Below are positions 26,479 through 35,663 of a stretch of DNA of 64,000 nucleotides, in pieces. How positions within the stretch are numbered: the first letter of the stretch is position 1; every line of letters begins with the position of its first letter. Source of the stretch: Mesorhizobium sp. 65-26 (GTDB lineage: Bacteria > Pseudomonadota > Alphaproteobacteria > Rhizobiales > Rhizobiaceae); contig MKVL01000013.1 in assembly GCA_001899205.1 (NCBI GenBank), positions 83,150-147,149 on the forward strand, given 5' to 3'. The notes under the pieces were generated by a model. The model was not told the DNA's origin. It ran no database searches and worked only from the letters and a program-made list of their open reading frames with translations. The position numbers and the translations under genes were made by a program.

Positions 26479-26489
26479 CTTGACACCTT

Positions 26490-26520
26490 CGTGCTTCAAA
26501 TTAATCAAATATGTAGCACG
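26490..26520. promoter_or_regulatory. hipBA operator candidate
   Basis: CGTGCT (26490-26495) and AGCACG (26515-26520) form a perfect 6-bp inverted repeat separated by 19 AT-rich bases, directly upstream of the hipB start. The spacing of two helical turns suits a dimeric HipB-type repressor. Confidence 0.45.
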
Positions 26521-26919
26521 AAGATTACAATTTCTCTAGTCCACCAACTGCGCTGGCTGAGCAAGGGGCGGGGCGTTCGATTTTTAACGCCTTCGCGGCG
26601 GCGGCTTCGAAAATTCCGAATGGAGCCAGTGGCGCGGACCGGGCTCGAAACCGGCTGGTGGATGGGCTTAGCGCACCGAGCCATTACGCCGCTGCCTTCT
26701 CGTCACCATCTCGGACCTTTGCTGGCCGTGTGTCCTTCCACACCGCCGCAGCGAAGTTTTCCTACGTTCTCGGTAGCCTTCAATCAACCGCAACGCCTGC
26801 GCTAATGGGGCTAAAATGTCCCCAAATCCCCTGCGCTGATCCCGCGAAATCCCCATCAGGCCGTCGCTATAAAGAAATCAGTAGCGCATCGAAGCTGTGA
26901 TTTCAGAAGGAAGACGACG
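26521..26919. other. Non-coding stretch between hipB and the XRE gene
   Basis: About 400 bp between divergent hipB and the XRE gene. Short open frames exist, but none has a ribosome binding site or family resemblance. It must contain both promoters. Nothing else is recognisable. Confidence 0.5.
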
Positions 26920-27330
26920 ATGACCAACCGTCAGGGGAAACCCTACGCGGGCACCAGGCTCGCCAAGTATCTTGATAAGCGCATCCTGGAGCTGAGGCCG
27001 AAGAAGACCCAGATCGCCATCGCCAGTGAGGCGGGGTTCGTCAATCCGAACATGCTCGCGATGATCAAGGCCGGAACGGCCAAGCTGCCGCTCGACAGGG
27101 TGTCGGCTCTGGCAACCTCCCTCGAGTGCGATCCGGTAATGCTCTTTCAACTGGCGATCGAACAGCTCGGCGGCGACACCACCGAGCTTGCCGTCAGGCA
27201 GATCTTCGGGACGCTGGTCACCGAGAACGAAGTGGCGTGGCTCGAGGAAATCCGCCGGGCATCGGATCACTCCAACCCGAACCTCACCTCGAAGGCACGA
27301 TCCGCCATTCGCGGGATATTCGGCAAATGA
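26920..27330 (+). CDS. XRE-family helix-turn-helix regulator
   Basis: A 136-aa protein with an N-terminal HTH (about 15-70): YLDKRILELRPKKTQIAIAS then EAGFVNPNMLAMIKAGTAKL and LDRVSALATSLECDPVML. The C-terminal 60 residues (LGGDTTELAVRQIFGTLVTE) are helical and of unknown role. AAGGAAGA lies 9 bp before the ATG. Its stop overlaps the start of a 62-aa gene (ATGA), so the pair is coupled. A regulator of island genes or a phage-sensing repressor are both possible. Confidence 0.8.
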   Translation: MTNRQGKPYAGTRLAKYLDKRILELRPKKTQIAIASEAGFVNPNMLAMIKAGTAKLPLDRVSALATSLECDPVMLFQLAIEQLGGDTTELAVRQIFGTLVTENEVAWLEEIRRASDHSNPNLTSKARSAIRGIFGK

Positions 27331-27515
27331 GCGGTGAGCAGGACCAATCCGCCGAGAGCTGGCGGCGGATCGCCGATAATCGGGACCGCGAGATCACCCC
27401 CAACGAGCGTTTCTGGCTTGAGGTGATCAGGCTCGCTTCCTGGGATTCGGATCCGGCGCCCACGCTCGAAAAGGTGCAGAAGCTAAGGCGGATTTTTCAG
27501 TCGACACCTCCGTGA
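27327..27515 (+). CDS. Hypothetical 62-aa protein coupled to the XRE gene
   Basis: A very small, charged protein (MSGEQDQSAESWRRIADNRD, then EITPNERFWLEVIRLASWDS) whose ATG overlaps the XRE stop by 4 bases. No family was recognised. The pairing suggests it modulates the regulator, or is a small cargo protein, rather than being a chance frame. Confidence 0.6.
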   Translation: MSGEQDQSAESWRRIADNRDREITPNERFWLEVIRLASWDSDPAPTLEKVQKLRRIFQSTPP

Positions 27516-27591
27516 ACATGACATCTCCCCGGGCCGACAATTTCTTTTGTCCGTGCCTCCCTCGCTCCTCAAAAAATATGGTTGATTGTCG

Positions 27592-27945
27592 ATGCCAGAT
27601 AGCGATTCCCCTAAACCGAATTCGCCAAACACTTTTTCTTTCGACGCCGTGGTGCAGCACATGCGCATCCATCACCCGGGTTGTCCGAAGAAGACGTGCC
27701 TCACGATAGCTGCACGGGTTAGCTCAAGAGACTGGAAAGGCTTAAAGCTGGGAGCGGCAGTCGGTATCGAATTGCAGAAACACATCCGGCATTCCTATAC
27801 CGATTACGATGAGTTGCTCGGATCCAAGATGATGACTCGCGAGGAGTCTCGGGCTTTCATTGCGCCGCAGGTCGAAGAGATTCTTCGCGCATGGCGCAAG
27901 CCTAGCCTCAAACTTCGTCTGGTGCGCAGGATTGGTGATAACTGA
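27592..27945 (+). CDS. DUF2293 domain protein
   Basis: A 117-aa protein with the DUF2293 pattern: VVQHMRIHHPGCPKKTCLTI then a helix and VGIELQKHIRHSYTDYDELL, with a C-terminal ESRAFIAPQVEEILRAW. The domain's function is not established. It is found in many actinobacteria and proteobacteria, often near mobile or plasmid genes. ATG 27592 is preferred; a TTG two codons upstream also fits. It is convergent with zorD, 68 bp away. A link to Zorya is possible but unproven. Confidence 0.72.
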   Translation: MPDSDSPKPNSPNTFSFDAVVQHMRIHHPGCPKKTCLTIAARVSSRDWKGLKLGAAVGIELQKHIRHSYTDYDELLGSKMMTREESRAFIAPQVEEILRAWRKPSLKLRLVRRIGDN

Positions 27946-28013
27946 ATATGTGAGTGTTTCGCGCCAAGGTCGGCTCAGATGACGCCTAAGACTACGGCGA
28001 TTTTTCACAACGA

Positions 28014-31000
28014 TCATTTATACTCCCAAGCACCCTCGGCGTTCGGTGCAGCCAAGCTAATCCCATCGCGTCTCATCATCGCCGCCATGGCGTCGTCGAT
28101 AGTGCGACCGGATATTGGTCCGCCTTCCTCCCGCAACATATGCTGGAGATGAGCTGCATCGTCCGCGGAATCGCCCATTGGCCAAAGCGCGGAACTGGCG
28201 AGCCTGCGTTTCTTCTGCATGAGGCTCTGAAGAAGCAGGTCGAAAGAGTGTTCGCGGTATTCTGGATGGACTGCCATGGGCACGTGGACTGTTATTGGTC
28301 TGGTTTGACCAAGGCGATGAACACGGTCGTTGCACTGTTCCTCAACGGCCGGATTCCACCAGCGAGACAGGTGGATCACATGGGTGGCGGCCGTTAGGGT
28401 AAGACCGGTTCCCGCTGCTTTTGGACCGAGAACCAGCAGGTCGAATCCGCCATCTTTGGTGAGGTGCTCCTGAAAACGGTTCACGATCGCCTGACGCTTC
28501 TGGATGGGCGTGTCGCCATTGATGAGATCAACCCGCGCTAAGCCGAACTCGGCACGCACCAGTTCCATGAAGCGGAACTGCATCTGCCGGCTCTCAATGA
28601 AGACCAGCGCTCGCTCACGCGCCGACCTGATGCGCCGCAATATGTCGAAAGTTGCTGCCAGTCGTCCTGACGCGTCAATAAATTCCTGCGCGTCTTCTTG
28701 CGCGTCAATTGCTGGATGCACCGAAACGGAACGAATATGGTGCAGCATCTTCAACGCAGCGCCAGGGCCGCCACTTGCGAGCTTGACACGAGCCTCCTCA
28801 TAGCGGTCTGCCTGAAGCGGTGGCATTGCTCGTGGATGCATGAAACGTGACTTTGTGGGAAGGTCGCGGGCAACGGTTTCCTTAAGGCGTCGAAAGGCTA
28901 GCGGTGGCAAACCGGTCTGCGTCTTGAACACGCGAGAGTGGAGTTCCGCCATGTTGTCTTCGTCCGGGGCTCCATATCGATCGCGGAACTCCCGTAATGA
29001 CCCCAGCGCGCCAGGAGTCAGCTGATCCATAATCGCCCAAAGATCGACGGTCGAATTCTCGATCGGCGTTCCCGTTAGGCCAATACGAAAGTCGGCGTTC
29101 ATTGCCCTGGCTGCGTTCGCCGCCAGGGTGCCTGGATTCTTAATATTCTGAATCTCGTCGAAAACGGCAACCGCGAACGGGATGTTGCCGAGCGAATGCT
29201 GATAGTTGGTTAGCGTGGTATAGGTTGTCAGAATCCAGGTAAGGTGCCCCGCTCCTGCATTGAGTGCACCACGGATATCAGAGAAGTCCAACCTGGAGTC
29301 GCCGTCCAAGGTATCGCGCCCGTTCGCCCCCGCAAGTTTCCTAGCTCCCGTAGCGGATCCATAGAGCCGTATGAGATGTCCGAGGCCCGGCGACTCGACG
29401 TGTTGACTAACCTCCAGTTCCCAGTTCTCAAGCAACGACGTCGGAGCAACAATCAGCATTGGGCCGCGGCCTGCCGTCCCGTCACGCTTCATGTGCTCGT
29501 TTAGCCACGTCAGGAATGCGATTGTCTGCAGCGTCTTGCCCAGGCCTTGTTCATCGGCATTCAGGATGCCTGGCATTCCCGCCTTCCAGGATTCAATCTG
29601 CAAGCCTAAGCTCTCGACCTGATGATCTTTCAACCTGGTCTTGATCGCATAAGGCACCCCGTCTCCGAGATTTGAATGCCGAGGCCCTCGGGTTGGACGC
29701 CAAGAGACATCGTCGAAGTTGACCTCGGTCTTCAGTATTATGGGGCCGTTTCTGCCTACATCACCGTGATCAGGTTCCTGTTCTGCGAGACTCCGCGACT
29801 GGAGACGACCCTCAAGGACATGAAGCGTCTGGCTGTTTGCGGGAAGTTCAATGTCTTCGAACGACAGAGTTGCAGCCCCTCCATCGATAGCCGTTTGCAA
29901 CCGATCACGCAGTTCTTCTAGTTCGGGTGTCCGGAGTTCATCCAGGCGCTTGAGCACCGCGTCGGTGAAGGCCTCGGGCAGCCATGTCGTGCCACTTGAT
30001 GCAAATTCCGCTACCGGGTTTCCTGAGTAGGCCTCAATGCCCGTCACGCGTTCGGAAAATCGGGAATACTCTTCGGTCTCGATGAAAAGTGGTCCTGCTG
30101 CGGCCTCAACAGCTTCTTCCTGCGCAGCTGAAGACAATTCCTGAAAACCGCGTTGCCTGCGCAGATGCGCCTCGACTGCCTCGGTAATTCGTGCGCGAGG
30201 ATTGCGCACGAATGCCCTGCGCTCCTCCAGAGCCGCTCGCTGCATTTCGGCCATGACTTTAAGCGCGGCCCCCGCGCTGCGATCGACGACCAAGAACTTA
30301 CCCGGTGCAAGTCGAAAGGCATTGAGCGCTCCGCGCTCACGCAATCGTCGCTGAAATTGGGCGAGGTCAGGACCTGCGAGCTCGGCCATGGCCTCATTTG
30401 TGACCTCGTCAGGATTGAGCCTTTCATTGGCAAAGGGCAACACCTCGAAGTCGTCACCATCGTGCGTCGGACTGATTGAGAATCCGTCGGCGAGCGATAT
30501 CTCGAGTCCGGAAAGGAAATCCGTCATCGAAAGCCGAGCCATCGCACTATCCGCTGACATATCTACACCTGGCTCAAGCGCCTTGCGAAAGCGCGCTAAA
30601 GCCTCCCAGTGCTCAGCGTCGTCCTTGGACTTACGAAACCCTTCTGCAACCTGGATTGCCTCGAGCATCCATAATGGCAGCCGCTGCAGGCCTCGATCCG
30701 TCTCTAGAATCGATCCAGTTCTCTTCGGAGTTCGTTGCTGGCCGGATCGTTGCCACTGGACTTGGAGGCGAAAGCCCTCTGTCCCGAGCACGCCCTCTGC
30801 GTCGGTGCGCAAGGTCAGGTCCGTCAGCGGAGGCAACCCGATCTCAACTGCGGTGGAGTTGTCCAGTGCTGCGGCCAGACGATGTCCGAGCGTGATGTGG
30901 TCGGCAGATATCTGGACAGTTTCGCCAAGGCCGTCGGCCGTGGATTTGAGATCCGCGAGAGCCAGCACTAGCCGACGATCGGCGCCCGAAAGCGTTTCGA

Positions 31001-31103
31001 GATCAACCTTCTTGACGCGCATGAAACGCCCCAGCAGACCAGAGCGGTCGGCTGAGAGGCGCAGCGTGATCTTGGAAGCGTCGTAGCTGAGTTCAAATGT
31101 CAT
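28014..31103 (-). CDS. zorD: ZorD, SNF2-like helicase/nuclease of type I Zorya
   Basis: A 1029-aa SF2/SNF2 protein. Walker A is DEQGLGKT (517-524) in ADEQGLGKTLQTIAFLTWL, the DExx box is FDEIQNIKNP (about 648-657), then GLTGTPIENS (about 675), and motif VI is NDRVHRLGQTRPI in the last quarter. The first 480 residues are a long helical region as in ZorD. In type I Zorya, ZorD is the DNA-degrading effector recruited when ZorAB senses membrane attack. It is coupled to zorC by a 4-base overlap (ATGA) and is the last gene of the operon. Confidence 0.9.
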   Translation of the reverse strand: MTFELSYDASKITLRLSADRSGLLGRFMRVKKVDLETLSGADRRLVLALADLKSTADGLGETVQISADHITLGHRLAAALDNSTAVEIGLPPLTDLTLRTDAEGVLGTEGFRLQVQWQRSGQQRTPKRTGSILETDRGLQRLPLWMLEAIQVAEGFRKSKDDAEHWEALARFRKALEPGVDMSADSAMARLSMTDFLSGLEISLADGFSISPTHDGDDFEVLPFANERLNPDEVTNEAMAELAGPDLAQFQRRLRERGALNAFRLAPGKFLVVDRSAGAALKVMAEMQRAALEERRAFVRNPRARITEAVEAHLRRQRGFQELSSAAQEEAVEAAAGPLFIETEEYSRFSERVTGIEAYSGNPVAEFASSGTTWLPEAFTDAVLKRLDELRTPELEELRDRLQTAIDGGAATLSFEDIELPANSQTLHVLEGRLQSRSLAEQEPDHGDVGRNGPIILKTEVNFDDVSWRPTRGPRHSNLGDGVPYAIKTRLKDHQVESLGLQIESWKAGMPGILNADEQGLGKTLQTIAFLTWLNEHMKRDGTAGRGPMLIVAPTSLLENWELEVSQHVESPGLGHLIRLYGSATGARKLAGANGRDTLDGDSRLDFSDIRGALNAGAGHLTWILTTYTTLTNYQHSLGNIPFAVAVFDEIQNIKNPGTLAANAARAMNADFRIGLTGTPIENSTVDLWAIMDQLTPGALGSLREFRDRYGAPDEDNMAELHSRVFKTQTGLPPLAFRRLKETVARDLPTKSRFMHPRAMPPLQADRYEEARVKLASGGPGAALKMLHHIRSVSVHPAIDAQEDAQEFIDASGRLAATFDILRRIRSARERALVFIESRQMQFRFMELVRAEFGLARVDLINGDTPIQKRQAIVNRFQEHLTKDGGFDLLVLGPKAAGTGLTLTAATHVIHLSRWWNPAVEEQCNDRVHRLGQTRPITVHVPMAVHPEYREHSFDLLLQSLMQKKRRLASSALWPMGDSADDAAHLQHMLREEGGPISGRTIDDAMAAMMRRDGISLAAPNAEGAWEYK

Positions 31104-32428
31104 CGGGATAGCGCCATCAGAACACGGGATTGCCAGTCGCCCTGGTGAGCAATCGCGTCGAGATTTGGGAGTTCTCGGATTTCTGCCACGTCGTAGCGCT
31201 GTCGATAAAGCTCAGGGGTGCGTAGCTGATCGGCCCTGAAGAAATGGACTCTAAAGCTGAATGTTCCTTCAATGACGATTTTGTTGCGGATACGCATGAT
31301 AAGTAGAGACTTGTCGCGCTCGCCGACCTGCCGGCCGAAACGCCGCCCATGTTGACGAGCATCCGTGGGCAGCTTCGACATCGCCGCACGATGTCCATCA
31401 TCGTTGAAGGCGATCCAGACTTCATCGATGCGCCCCTGCTCATGGAGTGTCCACCAGAACTTCTCCCGGTCGGCCCACATGTGACCGCGTTCGACTTCCG
31501 TTAGAACCCGGAACAAGAACCGGATGTCCGCACCCATTAGCCAGCGCAGGAAGATCTGAACCAAAGCTGGGTCGACCTCATTCCAGGCAGGATGAGGGTT
31601 GACACGAGGATGACTGTAGAGCTGCGTTAATCGATCAACCAGCAGGCTCTGAATTTCTGCGGGAGGGTTGCGTGTCCGCCAGTGACCCAGCAGAACTTCG
31701 ATCGCCTTACCTGCGCCAACCTGTCTGAGCGCACGATCATCCGGTCTAAGCCACCCCAGCAATCGCTCAATTTCATCAAGCGATGTGAGTCGGGGCCCGA
31801 TGATATTGAGGAATTCGAGATGAGCCGCGTCCATTAGACCGGGCGCGTGCGGCTGATGAAGTCCCAACGCCCGAAGGCCATGCCAAGGATCCGGCATCAG
31901 GTCCATTTTGGCGGCAAGCGCCGAGGGCGCATGGTGCGCGTCGAGCAACTCCGGGACGTTCTCCAGAAGAGGCTGCCAACGTGCTCCGATCTTGGAGCGA
32001 GAGTATTGCAGCGCCTCAGCCAACTCCAGCGTGTGGGCCTTACCCGTCTCGTAGCTCTCAATATAGATCCGCAGCATCGGGTTGATAAAACCATGGCGTA
32101 TCGTTGCGCGAATCTCGGCGCACAGGAAGCGGCGAATGTCGGCCAGGTCGTCACGAACCCGGTGTGCTGCCGCGTAGACGAGAGAAGCTACGCGCGTCAC
32201 GAAACTCATTGGCACCTTGTGCCAATCGTGTTCTCTGATCCTGCGCAGCATCTCGGAGAAGAGCCGTTCAGCGTCCCGTTCCGGAGGTTTGTCGGGTGCG
32301 TCGTATCTGTCGAGAACCCGACGGATGTTCCGCTCGATCAACTCGAAAGATGGCAGGGAAGGCGTCTCAAGCGGTCGTAGATCGTCGAGTTGGTGGGCCA
32401 AGGACCGTTGGTGCGCTTCGTGGGTCAC
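31100..32428 (-). CDS. zorC: ZorC, EH-signature protein of type I Zorya
   Basis: A 442-aa protein between zorB and zorD, matching the EH_Signature type. Helical segments include HDWHKVPMSFVTRVASLVYAAA and LGWLRPDDRALRQVGAGKAIE. The C-terminal SFRVHFFRADQLRTPELYRQ is rich in aromatics. In Zorya type I, ZorC binds DNA and, with ZorD, acts downstream of the ZorAB motor. Starts and stops overlap on both sides (ATGA with zorB, ATGA with zorD). Identification rests mostly on position and the conserved EH pattern. Confidence 0.88.
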   Translation of the reverse strand: MTHEAHQRSLAHQLDDLRPLETPSLPSFELIERNIRRVLDRYDAPDKPPERDAERLFSEMLRRIREHDWHKVPMSFVTRVASLVYAAAHRVRDDLADIRRFLCAEIRATIRHGFINPMLRIYIESYETGKAHTLELAEALQYSRSKIGARWQPLLENVPELLDAHHAPSALAAKMDLMPDPWHGLRALGLHQPHAPGLMDAAHLEFLNIIGPRLTSLDEIERLLGWLRPDDRALRQVGAGKAIEVLLGHWRTRNPPAEIQSLLVDRLTQLYSHPRVNPHPAWNEVDPALVQIFLRWLMGADIRFLFRVLTEVERGHMWADREKFWWTLHEQGRIDEVWIAFNDDGHRAAMSKLPTDARQHGRRFGRQVGERDKSLLIMRIRNKIVIEGTFSFRVHFFRADQLRTPELYRQRYDVAEIRELPNLDAIAHQGDWQSRVLMALSR

Positions 32429-33393
32429 GGGCGACTCATCCGAGATCCGATGAGCAGCGCATCCCGCACCTTCTCGATCTCATCGGTGTCTCGGGGAACG
32501 TGCATGATAATGCGCAGGTCTATGCGTCGGTTTGATGCCTTGTGCTCGACCGTGTCGTTAGGCGCGATCGGACGCATCCGGCCATAGCCGGCGACCGACA
32601 GAACCGGCTGTCGCTGGAAATTGAGGTAGCTCAACAGCTGTTGGTGGGTGGTCATCGCACGGAACGTGGTCGTGGCGCGATTGGTGGACAGCACAAGATT
32701 CGCCATATCGTCGCCGTCTGAGTCTGTGTGGCCTTCGATCTGGACAGCCTCGATAAGGGCGAACCCGGAATTGCAATTCGTGTCGAACCTGGCATCAGCG
32801 CCCAGCGTGTAGCAAGGCACTATATCGTGCAGGCGATCTGCTAACACCTGGACGAGGCGCAGCCCGTCGGGGAGAAGTGTATACTCCCCCCGCTTGAAAA
32901 GCCCTTCGCCCTGGAAGCGAAGCGACTCCTCACTTAGCATCAGCTGGAGATCCGGAAAGTCGAGCGCAATTCGGTCACGCAACTGCTGAAGGATGCGACG
33001 CCGAGTCTCCATGCTGTTGTTGATATAGGCTTCAAGAGGATTGGGTTTTCTTAGCCTTTCCAGCTCAGCCTCGAGCTGCGCGATCCGGGCCTTCAGCACG
33101 GCAATTTCCTTCTCCGCTTTCTCGCGGGCTGCGATGGCCGCGTCGCGCTCGGTTTCCAATTGCACAATGCGTTGCTGTAGGCGTTTGAGTTCTTCAGCTA
33201 ACGCGTCTCGTTCGTTCAACACCTGCTCGTATTGGGAACGAGGCACCATCTCTGACCGATTGTATCGACTCGCGAAGAAAGCAAGCAGCAGGATGACGAT
33301 GAAGAGGAAACCAACCGTCATGTCTGTCATCGACACGAAGGCGGACTCTTCTTCTTCCTCATGCCGGCGACGACGCATGGAGCTGGCACGCAT
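32425..33393 (-). CDS. zorB: ZorB, MotB/OmpA-like stator subunit
   Basis: A 322-aa MotB-like protein. One membrane helix, TVGFLFIVILLLAFFAS (about 26-42), follows a Met-Thr-Asp turn (SMTDMT) in which D24 is the ion-translocating Asp of MotB-type stators. A long coiled-coil (about 60-125, LAEELKRLQQRIVQLETERD) leads to an OmpA-type peptidoglycan-binding domain with QIEGHTDSDGDDMANLVLST and MTTHQQLLSYLNFQR. It anchors the ZorAB motor to the wall. Its start overlaps the zorA stop by one base (TAATG). Confidence 0.93.
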   Translation of the reverse strand: MRASSMRRRRHEEEEESAFVSMTDMTVGFLFIVILLLAFFASRYNRSEMVPRSQYEQVLNERDALAEELKRLQQRIVQLETERDAAIAAREKAEKEIAVLKARIAQLEAELERLRKPNPLEAYINNSMETRRRILQQLRDRIALDFPDLQLMLSEESLRFQGEGLFKRGEYTLLPDGLRLVQVLADRLHDIVPCYTLGADARFDTNCNSGFALIEAVQIEGHTDSDGDDMANLVLSTNRATTTFRAMTTHQQLLSYLNFQRQPVLSVAGYGRMRPIAPNDTVEHKASNRRIDLRIIMHVPRDTDEIEKVRDALLIGSRMSRP

Positions 33394-35420
33394 TAGCTAC
33401 GTCCCTGCTGTGGTTGGAACTCCTGCAGTCCGTCAAGGATCGTCTGAAGCGTCGACAGCGCCGTGTTCAGTTGACCCGCCATACTCTGAACATGGCTGCG
33501 AACGGCCTGCATCGCCTGTTCAGTCTGGCTGGAGTAAAGATCGAACGCATGGCCAAGCTTGTCGTCGATCGTATCCATGCGGTCGCCCTGACCACGCAGC
33601 CGTTCAAGCATGGTTGTGACTGCGGCAAGCGAGCTTTCGACGCCCTGGCGTTCTGCAGCAATCGTCTCACGCGCCACTTCCAATGTCCGGGCAGCCGCCT
33701 CCGCGGTCGCGAGCGAGCTTTCCCGGACGGTTGCGACGGCATCCCGCGTGCCGTCCGCAAACTGACGTAGCGAGCCCTCGATGCGCTCCGAGGTCGCGCG
33801 GACAGGCGCGGCTGCGGCCACGAGTTCCTGGGAGGCCCCGCGGAACGTGCCTGCGGCTTCGGCACTGGCCGATGCACCGTCGCGCACAGCATCCGCGAGT
33901 CTGCGCATTTGGTCGGCGCCGCCCGTGAGCGAAGTCACCATGCCGTCGAGTTGGTGCGCAATCGCCTCGATCGGAGCAATCAGATCATCACCCGCCTTCG
34001 AAGAAAGCGCTTGGGTCATTCCAGCTATGTCGGCACCCGCCTTGCTGAAAGCATCCAACATTGTCTGCCCGGCCGCGCCAATCGCTTTGCCCGCATCTTC
34101 GCCCGCAAGTTCCAGCCGAGCTTTTGCCGCATCGGCGCCACTGCGCGCTGCGGTCTCAATTTCGCTACGCATGGCGACAGCAGCGTCGCGCATGTCCACC
34201 GCGGCGGCCGAAATCGCCCGGGCACCTTCGCCGGTGTTGTCGCGAATGCTTTCCAGCGTCCGGTTCATGGCACCGAGAAGTTGCTCCGCGCCTTGGTTGA
34301 ATACGCCGGTTGCGGATTGTGCAGAGGCAGACATTGCTCCGCGCAGCTCATCCACCGCCTGGGCGACACGAGCAACGGCTTGCTCCATTTCGCTCCCCAT
34401 GCGGCCGGAGGACTGGTCCATGCGGTCGGCCAGCTGGCTTATCTTGTCGCCAGCGTGCGCCAAGTGCTCGCTTGCCTGCCCAAGCGCACCGGCGACCCCT
34501 TGTGTCACCTGCTGCGACAGATCCGTCGCCATAGTCGCAATGCTATCGGTGCCCTGTTGGCTCACCTTGTCCATAATGGGCTGCATGGCCGTCGTGATGG
34601 AGGACGAAATTGCCTGCGGCAGTTCAGTTTTGAGAGGCCCACCGATCTCAGCGATCATTTGCAGGGTAAGTTGTCGCTGGTGCTCGCGACTTTCTATCGT
34701 CGCACGCAGTTGGTCGACCGCAATCTGCTCCAGGCTGGCGAAATTTATCCGGCCTTCGACCGTCCTGCAAAGCCGATGCAACTGTTCATCAAGGCTGCCG
34801 ACGAAAATCCGGAGCACGATCGTCAACACGATCGAACAGACCAAACCCGTCAGGGACATGATGAACTTGGCCGATGCGATCCGCAGGAGATTGGCCATAG
34901 CCGCATCGTCGATATGCTTTCCAGACAACGCATTCAGCGCTGCGATAAGGCCAAGAAAGGTGAGCGCCAGACCGATCGAGACGAACAGGCCTGGCCAGAT
35001 TCGATAGAAGCCCTGGCCAAAGTGCAGATCGTCGATGTTGAAGAACGCTGATGGACGCACGGAATTGCGAAGCAGCGGCTCGTCACCTGAGTTGTCGATG
35101 AACAGCGTCTCGTCGAACTCGCTCCAAGCTTCGCGAAGAGCCTCCTGCTCTTTGCCGCCTTTCTGGCTGTTAAACCACGCACTGATCTTTTCGCGGCCTT
35201 GCAGCAGCGGTGAGTCGCCACTCCCAAGTTCGCGGCGCAACCGTTTGATTGAGCTGATCCGCATCTGGAAGGTATGCCACGCAAACGCCAGGATGAGGGC
35301 AAGTGCAACCAGCAGCAGGATCACAACGATGCCCGGCGCCGCGTCACCTGTCAGGAATGACGCAGCGGAAAGAACCAGGTCCTTTACCAAGGTCCCCAGA
35401 TCAAGAACTGAACCAAACAT
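33393..35420 (-). CDS. zorA: ZorA, MotA-like membrane motor with long tail
   Basis: A 675-aa MotA/TolQ/ExbB-type membrane protein. Hydrophobic segments are at about 30-50 (PGIVVILLLVALALILAFAW), 145-165 and 178-205. A periplasmic/cytoplasmic core with RIWPGLFVSIGLALTFLGLI is followed by about 450 residues of Ala-rich heptad-like sequence (the ZorA tail). The tail carries the signal from the ZorAB membrane motor inward in published type I Zorya. Here it repeats patterns such as AGDKISQLADRMDQSSGRMG. It is the first gene of the operon, whose promoter lies in the 243-bp spacer shared with hsdM. Confidence 0.93.
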   Translation of the reverse strand: MFGSVLDLGTLVKDLVLSAASFLTGDAAPGIVVILLLVALALILAFAWHTFQMRISSIKRLRRELGSGDSPLLQGREKISAWFNSQKGGKEQEALREAWSEFDETLFIDNSGDEPLLRNSVRPSAFFNIDDLHFGQGFYRIWPGLFVSIGLALTFLGLIAALNALSGKHIDDAAMANLLRIASAKFIMSLTGLVCSIVLTIVLRIFVGSLDEQLHRLCRTVEGRINFASLEQIAVDQLRATIESREHQRQLTLQMIAEIGGPLKTELPQAISSSITTAMQPIMDKVSQQGTDSIATMATDLSQQVTQGVAGALGQASEHLAHAGDKISQLADRMDQSSGRMGSEMEQAVARVAQAVDELRGAMSASAQSATGVFNQGAEQLLGAMNRTLESIRDNTGEGARAISAAAVDMRDAAVAMRSEIETAARSGADAAKARLELAGEDAGKAIGAAGQTMLDAFSKAGADIAGMTQALSSKAGDDLIAPIEAIAHQLDGMVTSLTGGADQMRRLADAVRDGASASAEAAGTFRGASQELVAAAAPVRATSERIEGSLRQFADGTRDAVATVRESSLATAEAAARTLEVARETIAAERQGVESSLAAVTTMLERLRGQGDRMDTIDDKLGHAFDLYSSQTEQAMQAVRSHVQSMAGQLNTALSTLQTILDGLQEFQPQQGRS

Positions 35421-35663
35421 AATTTCTATTTCACCCCACCACCGGAAGAACGTCCGGCATTACCCAGCTAAGAACGTTCCGACATTCGTCAGTAAATTTC
35501 TACTGTTGTTCGAATTTATCCACCGTCACGTGCCTTGCGTTTATCCAATCAACGATATCGACGGCAAGTCCAGCCAATCTGTTCAGGCCGCACACGGGCT
35601 GGTTCCATCTCAAGCGAACTCGACCTAGTGTCATGCCGTTGGCACGAATCGAGTGGGACGGGA
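35421..35663. promoter_or_regulatory. Divergent promoter spacer between zorA and hsdM
   Basis: A 243-bp spacer from which zorABCD runs left and the hsd operon runs right. It is AT-richer than its surroundings (for example TAAATTTCTACTG near 35490). No other gene lies here, so both operons must be initiated from it. No clear repressor dyad was seen. Confidence 0.7.

Noticed and set aside
33781-35051. Two long plus-strand frames across zorA
   Set aside because: Shadows of the Ala-rich ZorA tail; no start site or domain.
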